NCBI GenBank assembly: GCA_017882705.1
Contig: JADGOZ010000144.1
Coordinates: forward strand, 1 to 33,551
Reading direction: 5' to 3'
DNA: 33,551 nucleotides
From: Candidatus Nanopelagicales bacterium
GTDB taxonomy: Bacteria > Actinomycetota > Actinomycetes > S36-B12 > CAIYMF01
Shown here piece by piece: positions 15,937-24,396 of this stretch (positions are counted from its first letter, which is position 1; each line of letters begins with the position of its first letter). The position numbers and the translations under genes were made by a program. Under the pieces are notes generated by a model. That model was not told the DNA's origin, did not search any database, and saw only the letters and a program-made list of their open reading frames with translations.

Positions 15937-17274
15937 ATGGACAAGCAGACGGAGTTCGTGCTCCGCACGATCGAGGAACGCGACATCCGCTTCGTGCGGC
16001 TGTGGTTCACCGACGTGCTCGGGATGCTGAAGTCGGTCGCCATCGCGCCGGCGGAGCTCGAGGGCGCCTTCGCGGAGGGCATCGGGTTCGACGGCTCGGC
16101 GATCGAGGGCTTCGCCCGGGTCTCGGAGTCCGACATGCTCGCGAAGCCCGACCCGAGCACGTTCCAGGTGCTGCCCTGGCGCGGCGAGACCCCGGGGACC
16201 GGTCGCATGTTCTGCGACATCCTCATGCCCGACGGCAGCCCGTCCTACGCCGATCCGCGGCACGTCCTCAAGCGCGCGCTGGCGAAGGCCGCCGACCTCG
16301 GGTTCAGCTTCTACACGCACCCCGAGATCGAGTTCTTCCTGCTCGAGCACGGCACGAAGCGCGGCGAGAGCCCGACACCGATCGACGAGGTCGGCTACTT
16401 CGACCACAGCCCGCACGGCCAGGGCTACGACTTCCGCCGTCAGGCGATCACCATGCTCGAGGCGATGGGCATCTCGGTCGAGTTCAGCCACCACGAGGGT
16501 GCTCCCGGCCAGCAGGAGATCGACCTGCGCTACGCGGACGCGCTCACCACGGCCGACAACATCATGACCTTCCGCCTGGTGATGAAGGAGGTCGCGCTCG
16601 AGCAGGGCGTCTATGCCAGCTTCATGCCCAAGCCGTTCGCCGACCACCCCGGCTCGGGGATGCACACGCACCTGTCGCTGTTCGAGGGCGACCGCAACGC
16701 CTTCCACGAGCCCGGTGCCGACTACCAGCTGTCGAAGGTCGGCCGCAGCTTCATCGCGGGCCTGCTCGCGCACGCGCCCGAGATCACCGCGGTCACCAAC
16801 CAGTGGGTCAACAGCTACAAGCGCCTCGGGGGCGGCGGCGAGGCTCCGGCGTACGTCTGCTGGGGCCACAACAACCGCTCGGCCCTCGTGCGCATCCCGA
16901 TGTACAAGCCGAGCAAGGGCAACGCGACGCGGGTCGAGTTCCGCTCGATCGACACCGCGGCCAACCCCTACCTCGCCTTCGCCGTCATGCTCGCTGCCGG
17001 CCTCAAGGGCATCGAGGGGGGCTACGAGCTTCCGCCGGGTGCGGAGGACGACGTCTGGTCGCTCACGGAGTCCGAGCGCCGTGCGCTGGGCATCGCGCCG
17101 CTGCCGACCTCGCTCGGCCAGGCGATCACGGTGATGGAGCGCAGCGAGCTCGTCGCCGAGACGCTCGGCGAGCACGTCTTCGACTTCTTCCTGCGCAACA
17201 AGCGCGCCGAGTGGCAGGAGTACCGCCGACAGGTGACGCCGTTCGAGCTCACGCGCTACCTCCCGGTCCTCTAG
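15937..17274 (+). CDS. glnA2: Glutamine synthetase-family ligase, GlnA2-like, non-adenylylated type
   Basis: The type I glutamine synthetase fold activates glutamate gamma-carboxyl with ATP and joins it to ammonia or an amine. This 445-residue protein has the beta-grasp motif GIGFDGSAIEGF, the metal and substrate residues Glu130 and Glu132 (HPEIEFF), KPFADHPGSGMHTHLS for ATP and glutamate, and NRSALVRIP. At the position of the adenylylated Tyr in NLYDLP it reads DVWSL with Trp374, and the length fits GSI-alpha enzymes without the extra insertion, so GlnE should not modify it. Sequence and neighbours (glnE, panB) match GlnA2 of Mycobacterium and Streptomyces. The Streptomyces protein has been reported as a gamma-glutamylpolyamine synthetase; whether this one uses ammonia or polyamines is open. 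Confidence 0.9.
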   Translation: MDKQTEFVLRTIEERDIRFVRLWFTDVLGMLKSVAIAPAELEGAFAEGIGFDGSAIEGFARVSESDMLAKPDPSTFQVLPWRGETPGTGRMFCDILMPDGSPSYADPRHVLKRALAKAADLGFSFYTHPEIEFFLLEHGTKRGESPTPIDEVGYFDHSPHGQGYDFRRQAITMLEAMGISVEFSHHEGAPGQQEIDLRYADALTTADNIMTFRLVMKEVALEQGVYASFMPKPFADHPGSGMHTHLSLFEGDRNAFHEPGADYQLSKVGRSFIAGLLAHAPEITAVTNQWVNSYKRLGGGGEAPAYVCWGHNNRSALVRIPMYKPSKGNATRVEFRSIDTAANPYLAFAVMLAAGLKGIEGGYELPPGAEDDVWSLTESERRALGIAPLPTSLGQAITVMERSELVAETLGEHVFDFFLRNKRAEWQEYRRQVTPFELTRYLPVL

Positions 17275-17281
17275 GGCACGC

Positions 17282-18019
17282 ATGAGCACCGACCCCGGCG
17301 CAGCGTTGCGCCTGCTCGCCGTCCAGAACGATCCGACGGATCCTCCCGCGCTCCTCGGGCAGTGGTGGGAGGAGGTCGGCGTCGAGGTCGTCGTCCTCCG
17401 CGCCGACGCGGGTGAGCCCGTGCCGACCGAGCTGCCCGCCGACGTCGACGGGCTCGTGGTGCTCGGCGGGGAGATGGCCGCCTGGGAGGACCACCGGGCA
17501 CCCTGGCTGCCCGAGCTGCGCAGCCTCGTCGCGACCGCCGTCGGCGACGGCGTCCCGGTGCTCGGCGTGTGCCTCGGGGGCCAGGTGATGACCCTCGCGT
17601 GCGGGGGAGTGGTCGATCGCGCACCCGTCGCCGAGGTCGGCGTCTACGAGCTCGACCTGCTCCCGGACTCCGTCGGAGACCCGCTGTTCTCCGTGCTGCC
17701 CGACAAGGTCCCGGTCGCGCAGTACCACGGCGACGCGATGCTCGAGGCCCCCGAGGGGGCCGTGCTGCTCGCGAGCACGCGCGACTGCCCGATCCAGGCC
17801 TACCGCCTCGGCGACCGCGCCTGGGCGGTGCAGTTCCACCCCGAGGTCGACGACGTGATCCTCGGGTCCTGGTTCGCGGACGACCCGGCGCCGGTCGAGA
17901 AGTGCGGTCGCACCACGGTCGCCGTGCTCGACGAGATGGTCGCCCGATCGGCCGAGATGCGCGACGCCTGGCGCCGCTTCGCGCACGCGTTCGCCGACGT
18001 CGTGCGCGCGTCACGCTGA
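17282..18019 (+). CDS. Class I glutamine amidotransferase domain protein
   Basis: This 245-residue protein is a free-standing class I (triad) amidotransferase domain that hydrolyses gamma-glutamyl amides through a cysteine thioester. The triad is visible: Cys97 in GVCLGGQ, His186 and Glu188 in QFHPE. The oxyanion-hole strand is VVLGGEMAAWED (about 60-71). No synthetase domain is fused. It starts seven bases after glnA2 and ends one base before glnE, so it is certainly in the same operon. Because GlnA2-type ligases can make gamma-glutamylpolyamines and PuuD-type hydrolases of the same superfamily cleave them, a paired ligase-hydrolase role is possible. Supply of ammonia to an unknown partner is the simpler alternative. 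Confidence 0.85.
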   Translation: MSTDPGAALRLLAVQNDPTDPPALLGQWWEEVGVEVVVLRADAGEPVPTELPADVDGLVVLGGEMAAWEDHRAPWLPELRSLVATAVGDGVPVLGVCLGGQVMTLACGGVVDRAPVAEVGVYELDLLPDSVGDPLFSVLPDKVPVAQYHGDAMLEAPEGAVLLASTRDCPIQAYRLGDRAWAVQFHPEVDDVILGSWFADDPAPVEKCGRTTVAVLDEMVARSAEMRDAWRRFAHAFADVVRASR

Positions 18020-18020
18020 C

Positions 18021-21000
18021 ATGACCACCGAGGGCACGCACGCGGCACGGGCCGGCAGCCTGCAGGGGCGCCTCGCCCGGCTCGGGTTCGTCGACGCCGC
18101 GCGTGCCGTCCGCCTGCTCAGCGACCCCGGGCTCGTCGGCCTCGACGACGCCGCGGTGGACGACCTGGGCCTCGCACCGGACCCCGATCTAGCCCTGACG
18201 ACGCTGTCGCGCATCGCGGAGACCCGGGCACGCGGGGCCGATGCGTTCGTGGCCGCGCTCGACTCCGACGTCGTGGTCCGCGAGCGGGCCTACGCCGTGC
18301 TCGGCACGTCGGCCGCCCTCGGCGACCACCTCGTGCGCCACCCCGAGGACTGGGTCGTGCTGCGCAGCGATCCCGACTCCGACGAACGACCCGTCGCGTT
18401 CGCGTCCCCGGAGTCGGTGCGGGCCGATCTGCTCCGGGCCGTCGGCGCGGATCCCGCCGCGAGCGGGCCGAGCGCCGGCGACGCCGGCGCGGCGACCTAC
18501 GCGGCACTGCGCTCGGCGTACCGCCGACGGCTGCTCGCGATCGCGGCCGCCGACATCGCCGACGGTGCGACGTTCATCGACGTGTCGGCCGCGCTGTCCG
18601 ACCTCGCCGACGCGACGCTCGAGGCCGCGCTGGCGATCGCGCGCGCCGAGCACCCAGCCGATGCGGCCGCCGTGCGGCTCGCGGTCCTCGCGCTCGGCAA
18701 GTGCGGCGGGCACGAGCTCAACTACATCTCCGACGTCGACGTCCTGTTCGTCGCCGAGCCGGCCGATGGTGTCGACGAGGCCGATGCGCTGCGATCGGCC
18801 ACCCGGCTCGCGCAGGCGCTGATGCGCGCCTGCATCGCACCGACGAGCGAGGGCACCATCTGGGAGGTCGATCCCAACCTGCGCCCGGAGGGCAAGAACG
18901 GTGCCCTCGTGCGCACGCTCGCCTCCTACGAGGGCTACTACCGCCGATGGGCCTCGACCTGGGAGTTCCAGGCGCTGCTCAAGACCCGCCCGGCGGCGGG
19001 CGACCTCGAGCTCGGACAGGCCTTCGTCGACCTCGTGACACCCCTCGTGTGGTCGGCCGCCGACCGCCCGAACTTCGTCGAGGACGTGCAGGCGATGCGT
19101 CGGCGCGTCGAGGACAACGTGCCCGCGAAGGACGCCGACCGCCAGCTCAAGCTCGGCCGCGGCGGCCTCCGCGACGTCGAGTTCTCGGTGCAGCTCCTGC
19201 AGCTGGTGCACGGTCGCAGCGACGTCATGCTGCACAGCGCGACGACCATGCGCGCTCTGGAGTCCCTCGCGACGTGGGGCTACGTCGGTCGCGACGACGC
19301 GAGCGCGCTCGCGACGTCGTACGCGTTCCTGCGCACCCTCGAGCACCGCATCCAGGTGCACCGGCTGCGGCGCACCCACGTGATCCCCGACGGCGAGGAC
19401 GACCTGCGGCGCATCGCGCGCTCCATGGGCTATCGCACCCATCCCGTGGTGGAGCTCACCGACGCGCTCAGGCGGCACCGCCTCGAGGTACGCCGGTTGC
19501 ACGAGAAGCTCTTCTACCGGCCGCTGCTCAACGCGGTCGCACGGCTCGACGCCGGCGAGGCCCGGCTCACGCCGGAGGCCGCGCGCCAGCGGCTCGAGGC
19601 TCTCGGCTACACCGACCCCGCGGGCGCGCTGCACCACCTCGAGGCGCTGACGTCGGGCGTGACACGGCGCGCGGCGATCCAGCGCACGCTGCTCCCGGTG
19701 ATGCTCGGCTGGTTCGCGTCGGCACCCGACCCCGACGCGGGTCTCCTCGCCTTCCGCAGGATGAGCGACGCACTGGGCTCCTCGCCGTGGTACCTCCGCC
19801 TCCTGCGTGACGAATCCCTTGCCGCCCAACGGCTCGCAACCGTGCTCGCGTCGAGCCGCTACGCCTCCGACCTGCTGATGCGCGCTCCCGAGGCGGTCGC
19901 GATGCTGGCCGACGACGATGAGCTGACGCCGCGCAGCCGCGAGGCGCTCGTGGTCGAGGCGCTCGCCGCGGCGCGCCGCTACGACGACCCGGACGTCGGT
20001 GTCGCCGCGGTCCGCGCACTCCGACGTCGCGAGCTGTTCCGCACCTCGGTGGCCGAGCTCCTGCGGCTGTCCGAGGTCGACGAGTGCGGCGTGGCGCTGT
20101 CGGGCATCGCCGCGGCCACCATCGTCGGCGCGCTCGAGCTCGCGCAGCTCGCGGTCGAGAGCGAGCGCGGCTCGTCGCTGCCGACCCGCTTCCTCGTCGT
20201 CGCCATGGGGCGCTTCGGGGGCGGCGAGCTGGGCTTCGCGAGCGACGCAGACGTGCTCTTCGTGCACGACCCGCTGCCCGACGCGGACGAGCGCGATGCC
20301 CACGAGGCGGCGCTCGCCGTCGCCGGTGAGCTTCGCCGGCTGCTCATGATCCCGACTCCGGACCCGGCGCTCGAGGTCGACGCGTCGCTGCGTCCCGAGG
20401 GCCGCAACGGCCCGCTCGTGCGCACCCTCGGCTCCTACGCCGCCTACTACGAGCGGTGGTCCTCCGCGTGGGAGTCGCAGGCGCTGCTGCGCGCGGAGCC
20501 GGTGGCCGGCGACGAGGAGCTCGGGCGTCGTTTCGTCGAGCTCATCGACCCGATGCGCTACCCGGTCGGAGGGATCCCGGAGACCGACGTACGCGAGATC
20601 CGGCGGCTCAAGGCGCGGATGGAGGCCGAGCGCCTGCCGCGCGGCGCCGACCCCGGGCTGCACACGAAGCTCGGTCGTGGTGGCCTCTCCGACGTCGAGT
20701 GGGTGGCGCAGCTGCTCACCCTGCAGCACGGGCACGAGGTGCCGGGCCTGCGGACCACGCGCACACTGCCGGCGCTCGTCGCGGCCGTCGACGCCGGGCT
20801 GCTCGATCCCGACGACGCCGACAACCTGGCTGCGGCGTGGCGCATCGCGACCCGCGTCCGCGACGCCGTCATGCTGGTGAAGGGCAAAGCCGGCGACATG
20901 GTGCCGACCGACACGCGCGACCTCGCGGCGGTGTCCCTCGTGCTGGGCTACCGTCCGGGCGAGAGCGGTGTGCTGCTCGACGACTACCGTCGAGTGACCC

Positions 21001-21041
21001 GTCGGGCCCGCGGGGTCGTGGAGAGGGTGTTCTACGCGTGA
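18021..21041 (+). CDS. glnE: Bifunctional glutamine synthetase adenylyltransferase/adenylyl-removing enzyme
   Basis: GlnE attaches AMP to a tyrosine of GlnA1-type glutamine synthetase and removes it, setting nitrogen assimilation. The protein has 1006 residues, normal for actinobacteria. Two nucleotidyltransferase domains are visible: the N-terminal de-adenylylase with LGKCGGHELNYISDVDVLF (near residues 223-242) and the C-terminal adenylylase with MGRFGGGELGFASDADVLF (near 728-748). Both retain the metal-binding SDxD and each is followed by a helical PII-uridylyltransferase-like segment (KLGRGGLRDVEF and KLGRGGLSDVEW). The ATG at 18021 is one base after the amidotransferase stop. Its own expected substrate, a GlnA1 with the NLYDLP tyrosine, is not in the window. 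Confidence 0.95.
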   Translation: MTTEGTHAARAGSLQGRLARLGFVDAARAVRLLSDPGLVGLDDAAVDDLGLAPDPDLALTTLSRIAETRARGADAFVAALDSDVVVRERAYAVLGTSAALGDHLVRHPEDWVVLRSDPDSDERPVAFASPESVRADLLRAVGADPAASGPSAGDAGAATYAALRSAYRRRLLAIAAADIADGATFIDVSAALSDLADATLEAALAIARAEHPADAAAVRLAVLALGKCGGHELNYISDVDVLFVAEPADGVDEADALRSATRLAQALMRACIAPTSEGTIWEVDPNLRPEGKNGALVRTLASYEGYYRRWASTWEFQALLKTRPAAGDLELGQAFVDLVTPLVWSAADRPNFVEDVQAMRRRVEDNVPAKDADRQLKLGRGGLRDVEFSVQLLQLVHGRSDVMLHSATTMRALESLATWGYVGRDDASALATSYAFLRTLEHRIQVHRLRRTHVIPDGEDDLRRIARSMGYRTHPVVELTDALRRHRLEVRRLHEKLFYRPLLNAVARLDAGEARLTPEAARQRLEALGYTDPAGALHHLEALTSGVTRRAAIQRTLLPVMLGWFASAPDPDAGLLAFRRMSDALGSSPWYLRLLRDESLAAQRLATVLASSRYASDLLMRAPEAVAMLADDDELTPRSREALVVEALAAARRYDDPDVGVAAVRALRRRELFRTSVAELLRLSEVDECGVALSGIAAATIVGALELAQLAVESERGSSLPTRFLVVAMGRFGGGELGFASDADVLFVHDPLPDADERDAHEAALAVAGELRRLLMIPTPDPALEVDASLRPEGRNGPLVRTLGSYAAYYERWSSAWESQALLRAEPVAGDEELGRRFVELIDPMRYPVGGIPETDVREIRRLKARMEAERLPRGADPGLHTKLGRGGLSDVEWVAQLLTLQHGHEVPGLRTTRTLPALVAAVDAGLLDPDDADNLAAAWRIATRVRDAVMLVKGKAGDMVPTDTRDLAAVSLVLGYRPGESGVLLDDYRRVTRRARGVVERVFYA

Positions 21042-22318
21042 GCGTCGAGTCGCAGGGTCGTCGGGTGAGGGAGCGCTCGCGCACGCCCGTCCGCGACGTG
21101 CTCGCCGTCCGGGAGTTCCGCGGCATCGTGCTGTCGCAGGTCGCGAGCGAGGCCGGCGACCAGATCGCCCGGGTCGCGCTCGCGCTGCTGGTCCTGTCCG
21201 ACACGGGGTCGCCGCTGCTGGCCGCCGCCACGTTCGCGGTCGCGTTCATCCCGTCGTTCGTCGGCGGCGCACTGCTCGGGCCGGTGGCCGACCGCTTCTC
21301 CCGCCGCTCCCTGATGCTCGGCGCCGACCTGGGCCGGGCTGCGCTCATCATGGTGATGGCCCTCGTCGCCGTCGAGGGGACGCCGCTCTGGCTGCTGTTC
21401 GCCCTGCTGCTGGCGGCGGAGCTCTTCACGCCGCTGTTCGACTCCGCGCGGTCCGCGACCACCCCGGAGGTGCTCGGGGACGTTGCGCTCGTCGCGACGG
21501 GTGCCGCGGTCACCCGCGTGCTGAGCCTCGCGAACCAGGCGATCGGCCTGATCCTGGGCGGCCTGATCGTGCAGCTCGCGGGTGGGCGCCTCGCGCTGTT
21601 CCTCGACGCGATCTCCTTCCTCATCTCCTACGCCCTGCTCGTCGTGTTCCTCAAGCCTCGACCCCCCGCGAAGGAGTCGACGCCGTCGATCGGCGTCCTC
21701 CTCGCCGACCTCGGCCTCGGGTGGAAGGTCCTCATGGCCGACCCGTCGCGACGTGCCCTCGTGCTGCTCGCGTGGGGGATGGCGCTGTCGCTCGTGGCGC
21801 CGGAGGCGGTGGGGCTCGCCTATGTCCGGCAGCTCCGCGAGGCCGACACGTGGGGCGGCCTCCTCATGGCGTCCGTGGTCACCGGGGCCGCCGTCGGTGC
21901 TGTTCTGGTCGGGCGACGTCCGCCGCGCGAGCAGCTCGACCTGATCCTCCCGCTCGCGATGCTCATGTCGCTGCCGCTGCTCGTCACCGGGATCGAGCCG
22001 CCGATCGCGGTCCTGGTCGTCCTGTGGTTCCTCTCCGGGGCCGCGCAGGCGTTCCTCGTGCCCGTCATGGCCTTCACGACCGTCCTCACCGCCAACGAGC
22101 AGCGCGGCAGCGTCGTCGGCATCGCGGGCGCGGGCTTCGCGCTGCTCACCACGATCGGCTACCTCGTCGTGGGGTGGGTCGCGAGCATCACGAGCCCGGC
22201 GTTCGCCGTGGTCGTGATCGCGGTGGAGGGACTCGTCGTGGCCTCGGCGTCCTACGTCGTGTGGCCGGCCGCCGCGCTGCGGGCCGACATCCGGCGGGTG
22301 GAGGAGACCGGCGTCTGA
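21038..22318 (+). CDS. MFS transporter (EntS/MFS_3-like)
   Basis: This 426-residue major facilitator protein has about 12 helices. Motif A appears as GPVADRFSRRS (about 86-96). The pattern EFRGIVLSQVASEAGDQIARVALALLVL at the N-terminus, with FDSARSATTPEVL and NEQRGSVVGI, is typical of EntS-like exporters and is similar in plan to the protein at 276-1577. The GTG start at 21038 overlaps the glnE stop as GTGA, with GAGAGGG upstream, so it is translated as part of the glnA2 operon. A nitrogen-related cargo is therefore conceivable (inference only). It ends 33 bp before the convergent transpeptidase-like gene. Confidence 0.87.
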   Translation: MSVESQGRRVRERSRTPVRDVLAVREFRGIVLSQVASEAGDQIARVALALLVLSDTGSPLLAAATFAVAFIPSFVGGALLGPVADRFSRRSLMLGADLGRAALIMVMALVAVEGTPLWLLFALLLAAELFTPLFDSARSATTPEVLGDVALVATGAAVTRVLSLANQAIGLILGGLIVQLAGGRLALFLDAISFLISYALLVVFLKPRPPAKESTPSIGVLLADLGLGWKVLMADPSRRALVLLAWGMALSLVAPEAVGLAYVRQLREADTWGGLLMASVVTGAAVGAVLVGRRPPREQLDLILPLAMLMSLPLLVTGIEPPIAVLVVLWFLSGAAQAFLVPVMAFTTVLTANEQRGSVVGIAGAGFALLTTIGYLVVGWVASITSPAFAVVVIAVEGLVVASASYVVWPAAALRADIRRVEETGV

Positions 22319-22351
22319 CGACCCCCCGTCACCTGGCTCGGTGCGGCCGCA

Positions 22352-23161
22352 TCAGCTCAGAGCGAGCCAGTTGTCCTCGCCGATGATGATCCGCGGGTGG
22401 GCGGCCGGGTTCAGCCAGCGCAGCGTCGCCGCCATGTGGTCGTGGCGGATCGAGACGCAGCCGCCGGTCGCCCCTCGGCCGTAGGCGTGCAGGAAGATCC
22501 CCGCGCCGCGACCGATCACCGGGTTCGGCCGGTTGAACTCGATGACGGCGGCGTAGTCGTACTGCGCACCCATCGTCGCCAGCCGCTCGGAGGAGTTGTA
22601 GCCGGCCGTGCGGCGCAGGAACCCGCCCTGGCTGCCGAGCCGCATCTGGTTGTAGTACGCCGAGCGCCGGTCCTCGACCCACCAGTGGTCCATCGTGACC
22701 TTCGTGTAGGCCATGCGGGTGCCCGGGTTGGCCTGACGGCCGAACGCCTGCGTGATGGCGAAGACGCCGGCCGGCGTGGTGCTGGTGTCCTGCACCCGCC
22801 TGGACGCCACGACGAGCCCTCCGTAGCCGAGCCGCGCGGGCCAGCGGGCGCTGAGGTGCCAGCCGGTCGCCGTCCGGCTGTAGAGCGACACGGTGCCGTA
22901 CGTCGTACGCCACCTCGTCGCGCTCACGACGATGACCTGCCGCACGCTCACCGGGACCCGCCACCGGTTGACCTGCGGGATGCGAGGGGCGTAGACGATC
23001 GTCGCGGTCGCGGTGGTCGCGGGCGCGGTCGCGGTCGCACGGGTCGCGGGCGTGCTCGACGCGACGCTGGTGGTGGCGGTCGGCGCCGCCGTGGCGGGGG
23101 ACGCCGGAGCGACCAGGGCGAGCCCGAGGCCGCCGGCGAGCGCGAGGCGTCGGAGCGTCAT
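22352..23161 (-). CDS. Secreted L,D-transpeptidase-like (YkuD fold) protein
   Basis: This 269-residue protein has a cleavable signal peptide (MTLRRLALAGGLGLALVAP...ATAA, about 26 residues) and a low-complexity Thr/Ala/Ser linker to about residue 55. The catalytic domain ends in HAYGRGATGGCVSI, with His225 and nucleophile Cys235, which fits the YkuD pattern HGxxxxxxxGCxR loosely: the final Arg is displaced (SIR). Family members form 3-3 cross-links in peptidoglycan or attach proteins to it outside the cell. This variant, with the sequence VVASRRVQDTSTTPAGVF, resembles the divergent L,D-transpeptidase-like hydrolases of actinobacteria. The ATG at 23161 has GAGGAG upstream. It follows the AlkZ-like gene by 90 bp. 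Confidence 0.85.
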   Translation of the reverse strand: MTLRRLALAGGLGLALVAPASPATAAPTATTSVASSTPATRATATAPATTATATIVYAPRIPQVNRWRVPVSVRQVIVVSATRWRTTYGTVSLYSRTATGWHLSARWPARLGYGGLVVASRRVQDTSTTPAGVFAITQAFGRQANPGTRMAYTKVTMDHWWVEDRRSAYYNQMRLGSQGGFLRRTAGYNSSERLATMGAQYDYAAVIEFNRPNPVIGRGAGIFLHAYGRGATGGCVSIRHDHMAATLRWLNPAAHPRIIIGEDNWLALS

Positions 23162-23251
23162 CGCCTGCTCCTCACCGTCGGTGCCGTCGTGGCGTCCGGT
23201 CCAGACTAGGCAGACGCACGGGTTCGAGGGCAAGCGCGCCGCACGGAAGGG

Positions 23252-24349
23252 CTACTCCGGGACATCGGTCGTGCTGCCGAGGAACCGCAGGACGTCGGCC
23301 GTCTCGCGGTCCAGCGAGGTCGCCGTCCGCCTCCCGATCGACTCGCCCGGCAGCGGGGTCAGCGTGACGACACCCCCGGTCAGCGACCAGGTGGCCACCG
23401 CCCGCCCGTCCACGAGCGCGGTCGCGCGGAACATCCCGTTGCTCGTCACGACGTGCGTCGAGTCGTGCGGTCCGAGGACCGCGGCGCGGGACTGCCAGCC
23501 GTGCAGCACCGGGTCGAACATCCCGAGCAGCCTCGGTGCTGGGAGGTCCGGCACGTCGGCCGGCACGCTGTCCAGGACGAGCTGATCGGACCCGTCCGCG
23601 AGCGGACGAGCGCCCGCGGTGCGGAGCCCGGCGCGGACCTCGCGCAGCGGGAGCCCGGACCAGTAGGAGAGGTCGCGCTCGGTCGCCGGCGCGTGTCCGG
23701 CGAGGTAGCGCCGTGCGAGCTCGCCGAGGGCGACGTCGCGGTCGACGACAGGGCGCTCGCCGAGCCAGTCGTGCGCATGCACGAACGCCCTCTCTCCCCC
23801 GACGACCGGGCCGCGCAGGCAGATGCCGCGCAGCGCTGCGGCGACGAGCACGTGCACCAGCGCCTGCCCGGCGGTCGGCACACCGGCCGAGTCGAGCGCC
23901 GCACGCAGCTCCGCGCGGGTGCGCGGACCGTGCGACGACAGCTCGCGCTCCACCACCGCGACGCCGCGCTCGGCGGCCTCGGGCGAGACGCCCTCCTGCT
24001 GCAGCCGCCGCGCGCTCGCGGTCAGCATGCGCGGCGCGGTCAGCGCGTGCAGCCATGCGTGGTCCTCGGCGCGTACGAGGTGCAGCGTGCCTCGGCACAG
24101 CCAGTCGACGACCAGCGAGCGGTCGTCGGTGAGGCACCGGTCGACGTCGCGCGCGGTGAGGCCGGTCGACCTCGCCCGGACGGCGAGCAGCGAACCGCGT
24201 GCGTCCTGCGCCTGGACCGCGGCGACGCGGCCCACGACCGCCAGCGGATCGGTCGCCGGCTCGCCGGTGAGCAGCTGCGACCGGAGTCGTCGCCGGAGGA
24301 CGCCGTCGGGCAGCGGCGCAGGTGCGGTCACGGCGTCAGCATCGCTCAT
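23252..24349 (-). CDS. AlkZ-like winged-helix DNA glycosylase
   Basis: This 365-residue protein fits the HTH_42 (AlkZ/YcaQ) family of winged-helix DNA glycosylases, which unhook interstrand crosslinks and excise bulky alkylated bases. Near the N-terminus it has VAAVQAQDARGS; the QxQ signature here is Gln46-Ala47-Gln48, and those glutamines are the catalytic residues in AlkZ enzymes. DWLCRGTLHLVRAEDHAWL and the late LLGMFDPVLHGWQ are further family blocks. In Streptomyces some members give self-resistance to genotoxic natural products, while others are housekeeping paralogues; no biosynthetic genes are seen here. The ATG at 24349 directly abuts a 15-bp palindrome in the 47-bp gap to the divergent SulP gene. 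Confidence 0.82.
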   Translation of the reverse strand: MSDADAVTAPAPLPDGVLRRRLRSQLLTGEPATDPLAVVGRVAAVQAQDARGSLLAVRARSTGLTARDVDRCLTDDRSLVVDWLCRGTLHLVRAEDHAWLHALTAPRMLTASARRLQQEGVSPEAAERGVAVVERELSSHGPRTRAELRAALDSAGVPTAGQALVHVLVAAALRGICLRGPVVGGERAFVHAHDWLGERPVVDRDVALGELARRYLAGHAPATERDLSYWSGLPLREVRAGLRTAGARPLADGSDQLVLDSVPADVPDLPAPRLLGMFDPVLHGWQSRAAVLGPHDSTHVVTSNGMFRATALVDGRAVATWSLTGGVVTLTPLPGESIGRRTATSLDRETADVLRFLGSTTDVPE

Positions 24350-24393
24350 GGGACGGACCGTCCCGCTACCGTTCGCGGCACGGAGGTGAACGG
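24350..24393. promoter_or_regulatory. Two palindromes in the alkZ-like/SulP divergent gap
   Basis: GGGACGG-A-CCGTCCC (24350-24364) is a perfect 7-bp-arm palindrome right at the start of the AlkZ-like gene. CCGTTC (24369-24374) and GAACGG (24388-24393) form a second repeat spanning the SulP ribosome binding site. Either could be an operator controlling both genes. Confidence 0.45.
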
Positions 24394-24396
24394 ACG

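Noticed and set aside
18189..20735. Open frame of 848 codons antisense to glnE
   Set aside because: glnE on the other strand has all family motifs and natural composition; the antisense product is low-complexity and matches nothing recognisable.
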